DNA of 64,000 nucleotides from Alphaproteobacteria bacterium (GTDB lineage Bacteria > Pseudomonadota > Alphaproteobacteria > SHVV01), in the NCBI GenBank assembly GCA_016869275.1, contig VGEO01000003.1, forward strand, positions 1 through 64,000, written 5' to 3'. A program made the position numbers and the translations under genes. The notes below the pieces were generated by a model. That model was not told the DNA's origin. It saw only the letters and a program-made list of their open reading frames with translations, and searched no databases. Shown one piece after another: positions 63,088 to 64,000 of the stretch. Each line of letters opens with the position of its first letter. Within the stretch, counting starts at the first letter, position 1.

Positions 63088-64000
63088 CTAGTAGGTCAAG
63101 ATCAGGTTGGCGAGCACGGAATAGAAGAAATCCTCGCTGTCGTTTCGCGCACGGTAGATGTCCCTGAAACCGTCGCCCGGCACCAGCACTGCCGCCGACA
63201 GCCGCCCGACGATGTTCTGGATGAAAGTCGGGCGATAGATCAGCGCGATCGACAGGTCATAGCCGATCTCGTCATCGATCGCGTTCTGGTTGCGCAGGAA
63301 TTCGAGCGAATCGGTGGTGTCGAACGAGAGCCGGTTGAAGTTGGTCGAGACACGGAACTCGGGCGTGATATCGAAGTCGGTGCCGACGCCCAACAGGATC
63401 AGGCCGGGGTTGATGAAGTTCGACTGGCCGTGCTCCTTCGAGGTGCGCAGATCGGTGAGCATGCCGTTGCGCGGCGTGAGCGCGATGCCGCCGCCGCCGA
63501 TGAAGGGGATCTGCTGACGTATGAAATAGCTGGTGTCGGCACCGGCGAACTGTGGGTTCTCGAAGATCGCCGAGAAGCCGCTGGCCTTGCCGTCGGTCGG
63601 GTCGTTGTCGCCGGAGGCGTACGCGGCTTGGGCACGCACGCGAACCCAGCTGAAGTCCCACGATACTTCGGCGGCGGCGAAATAGGCGCGAATGTCGGCG
63701 CTCGAGCCGTCGCCGGCATACTGGTTGTGGTCGTCCTTGCCGAAGGCATAGTAGAGCGAGCCGGTCAGGTTGAGCCGGCCGAAATGGCCGTCGCCGTTCA
63801 ACCCCGCGTAGGTCACGCGGTACTTTCGCGGCCGCTGGTCGCCGAGCGGCGCCGGACGTTCCTGGAACTCGTTCTCGTTGAAGAACGGCCGGCGGTCGTT
63901 CTCGCGATTGTCGTTGTGCGCGACCACGGCTTGGCTGGTGAACCCGAGCACCGGCCAATCCTGGCGGAACAAGTTGACGAAGTAGATGTCGTCGTCGCGC
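63088..64000 (-). CDS. outer-membrane beta-barrel protein, 5' end outside window
   Basis: The frame is open to the window edge (RDDDIYFVNLFRQDWPVLGF at the cut). The visible 303 residues are amphipathic strands with alternating aromatics (HFGRLNLTGSLYYAFGKDDH, AYFAAAEVSWDFSWVRVRAQ, PEFRVSTNFNRLSFDTTDSL) and short polar turns. The protein ends DFFYSVLANLILTY, whose terminal Tyr and hydrophobic alternation form a typical BAM-recognised last strand. It lies 2 bases before the decahaem gene, so the two are coupled. The pairing suggests a porin-cytochrome module, like MtrB or PioB in logic though not recognised by sequence. Confidence 0.82.
   Translation of the reverse strand, partial: RDDDIYFVNLFRQDWPVLGFTSQAVVAHNDNRENDRRPFFNENEFQERPAPLGDQRPRKYRVTYAGLNGDGHFGRLNLTGSLYYAFGKDDHNQYAGDGSSADIRAYFAAAEVSWDFSWVRVRAQAAYASGDNDPTDGKASGFSAIFENPQFAGADTSYFIRQQIPFIGGGGIALTPRNGMLTDLRTSKEHGQSNFINPGLILLGVGTDFDITPEFRVSTNFNRLSFDTTDSLEFLRNQNAIDDEIGYDLSIALIYRPTFIQNIVGRLSAAVLVPGDGFRDIYRARNDSEDFFYSVLANLILTY

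Overview
The window is one contiguous piece of a GC-rich chromosome. Several families typical of Alphaproteobacteria occur together: a DUF2794 protein, an IalB-family protein, yggT-DUF167-folD, and the tesA/ybbA/ybbP-type arrangement. I infer an uncultured or environmental alphaproteobacterium of Rhodospirillales type with an aerobic, acyl-CoA-rich metabolism. I saw no phage, insertion sequence, CRISPR array or rRNA. There is one tRNA (Ala, CGC). Assignments come from reading motifs and family resemblance only; no database search was made.

Layout. 1-2.5 kb: the end of a 2-oxoacid dehydrogenase operon (E2 cut by the window edge, then E3). 2.5-10.8 kb: a frameshifted DUF2927-like gene, a Sco1-type copper protein, an acyl-CoA dehydrogenase / class III CoA-transferase / FAS1-like hydratase trio, an ornithine-cyclodeaminase-like enzyme with a GST, an O-methyltransferase and DUF2794. 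10.8-20 kb: BI-1, the divergent ABC transporter and arylesterase pair, RNA ligase-like phosphodiesterase, sirtuin, metallopeptidase, pterin dehydratase, SDR, DUF1232 and EamA. 20-34 kb: acetoacetyl-CoA synthetase, a tandem pair of small paralogues, a Rieske fusion protein, quinone reductase, asparaginase, TrmH-type methylase, IalB, RlmN, mismatch glycosylase, an amber-interrupted membrane protein, GYD, ArgG, FolD, a truncated DUF167 gene and YggT. 34-42 kb: tRNA-Ala, hydrolase, CBS protein, amidotransferase, FliL-like protein, a second CoA-transferase / acyl-CoA dehydrogenase group, a vapC remnant, a DUF1989 protein and RidA.

42-64 kb is the most unusual part. A complete type II secretion operon, gspO-E-F-G-H-I-J-K-L-M-C-D, runs leftward from 56.5 to 45.5 kb. 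Facing its end are two secreted proteins. One combines MORN-like repeats with a free-standing secretin-N0-like domain; the other carries a PPC-type domain. Divergent from the T2SS is a five-haem cytochrome of the c554 type. Beyond it is a leftward operon of an outer-membrane beta-barrel (cut by the window end), a 1291-residue decahaem cytochrome fused to an LVIVD-type beta-propeller, and a glycosyltransferase.

How the parts may work together: barrel plus multihaem cytochrome is the logic of porin-cytochrome conduits. In Shewanella and Geobacter, type II secretion places cytochromes on the cell surface. I infer that this locus could encode an alphaproteobacterial trans-envelope electron-transfer system with its own T2SS and possibly a new T2SS accessory factor (the MORN-N0 protein). 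This is a hypothesis from gene order and motifs. The window also shows gene decay: a one-base frameshift, an in-frame amber codon, a truncated DUF167 gene and a headless vapC.
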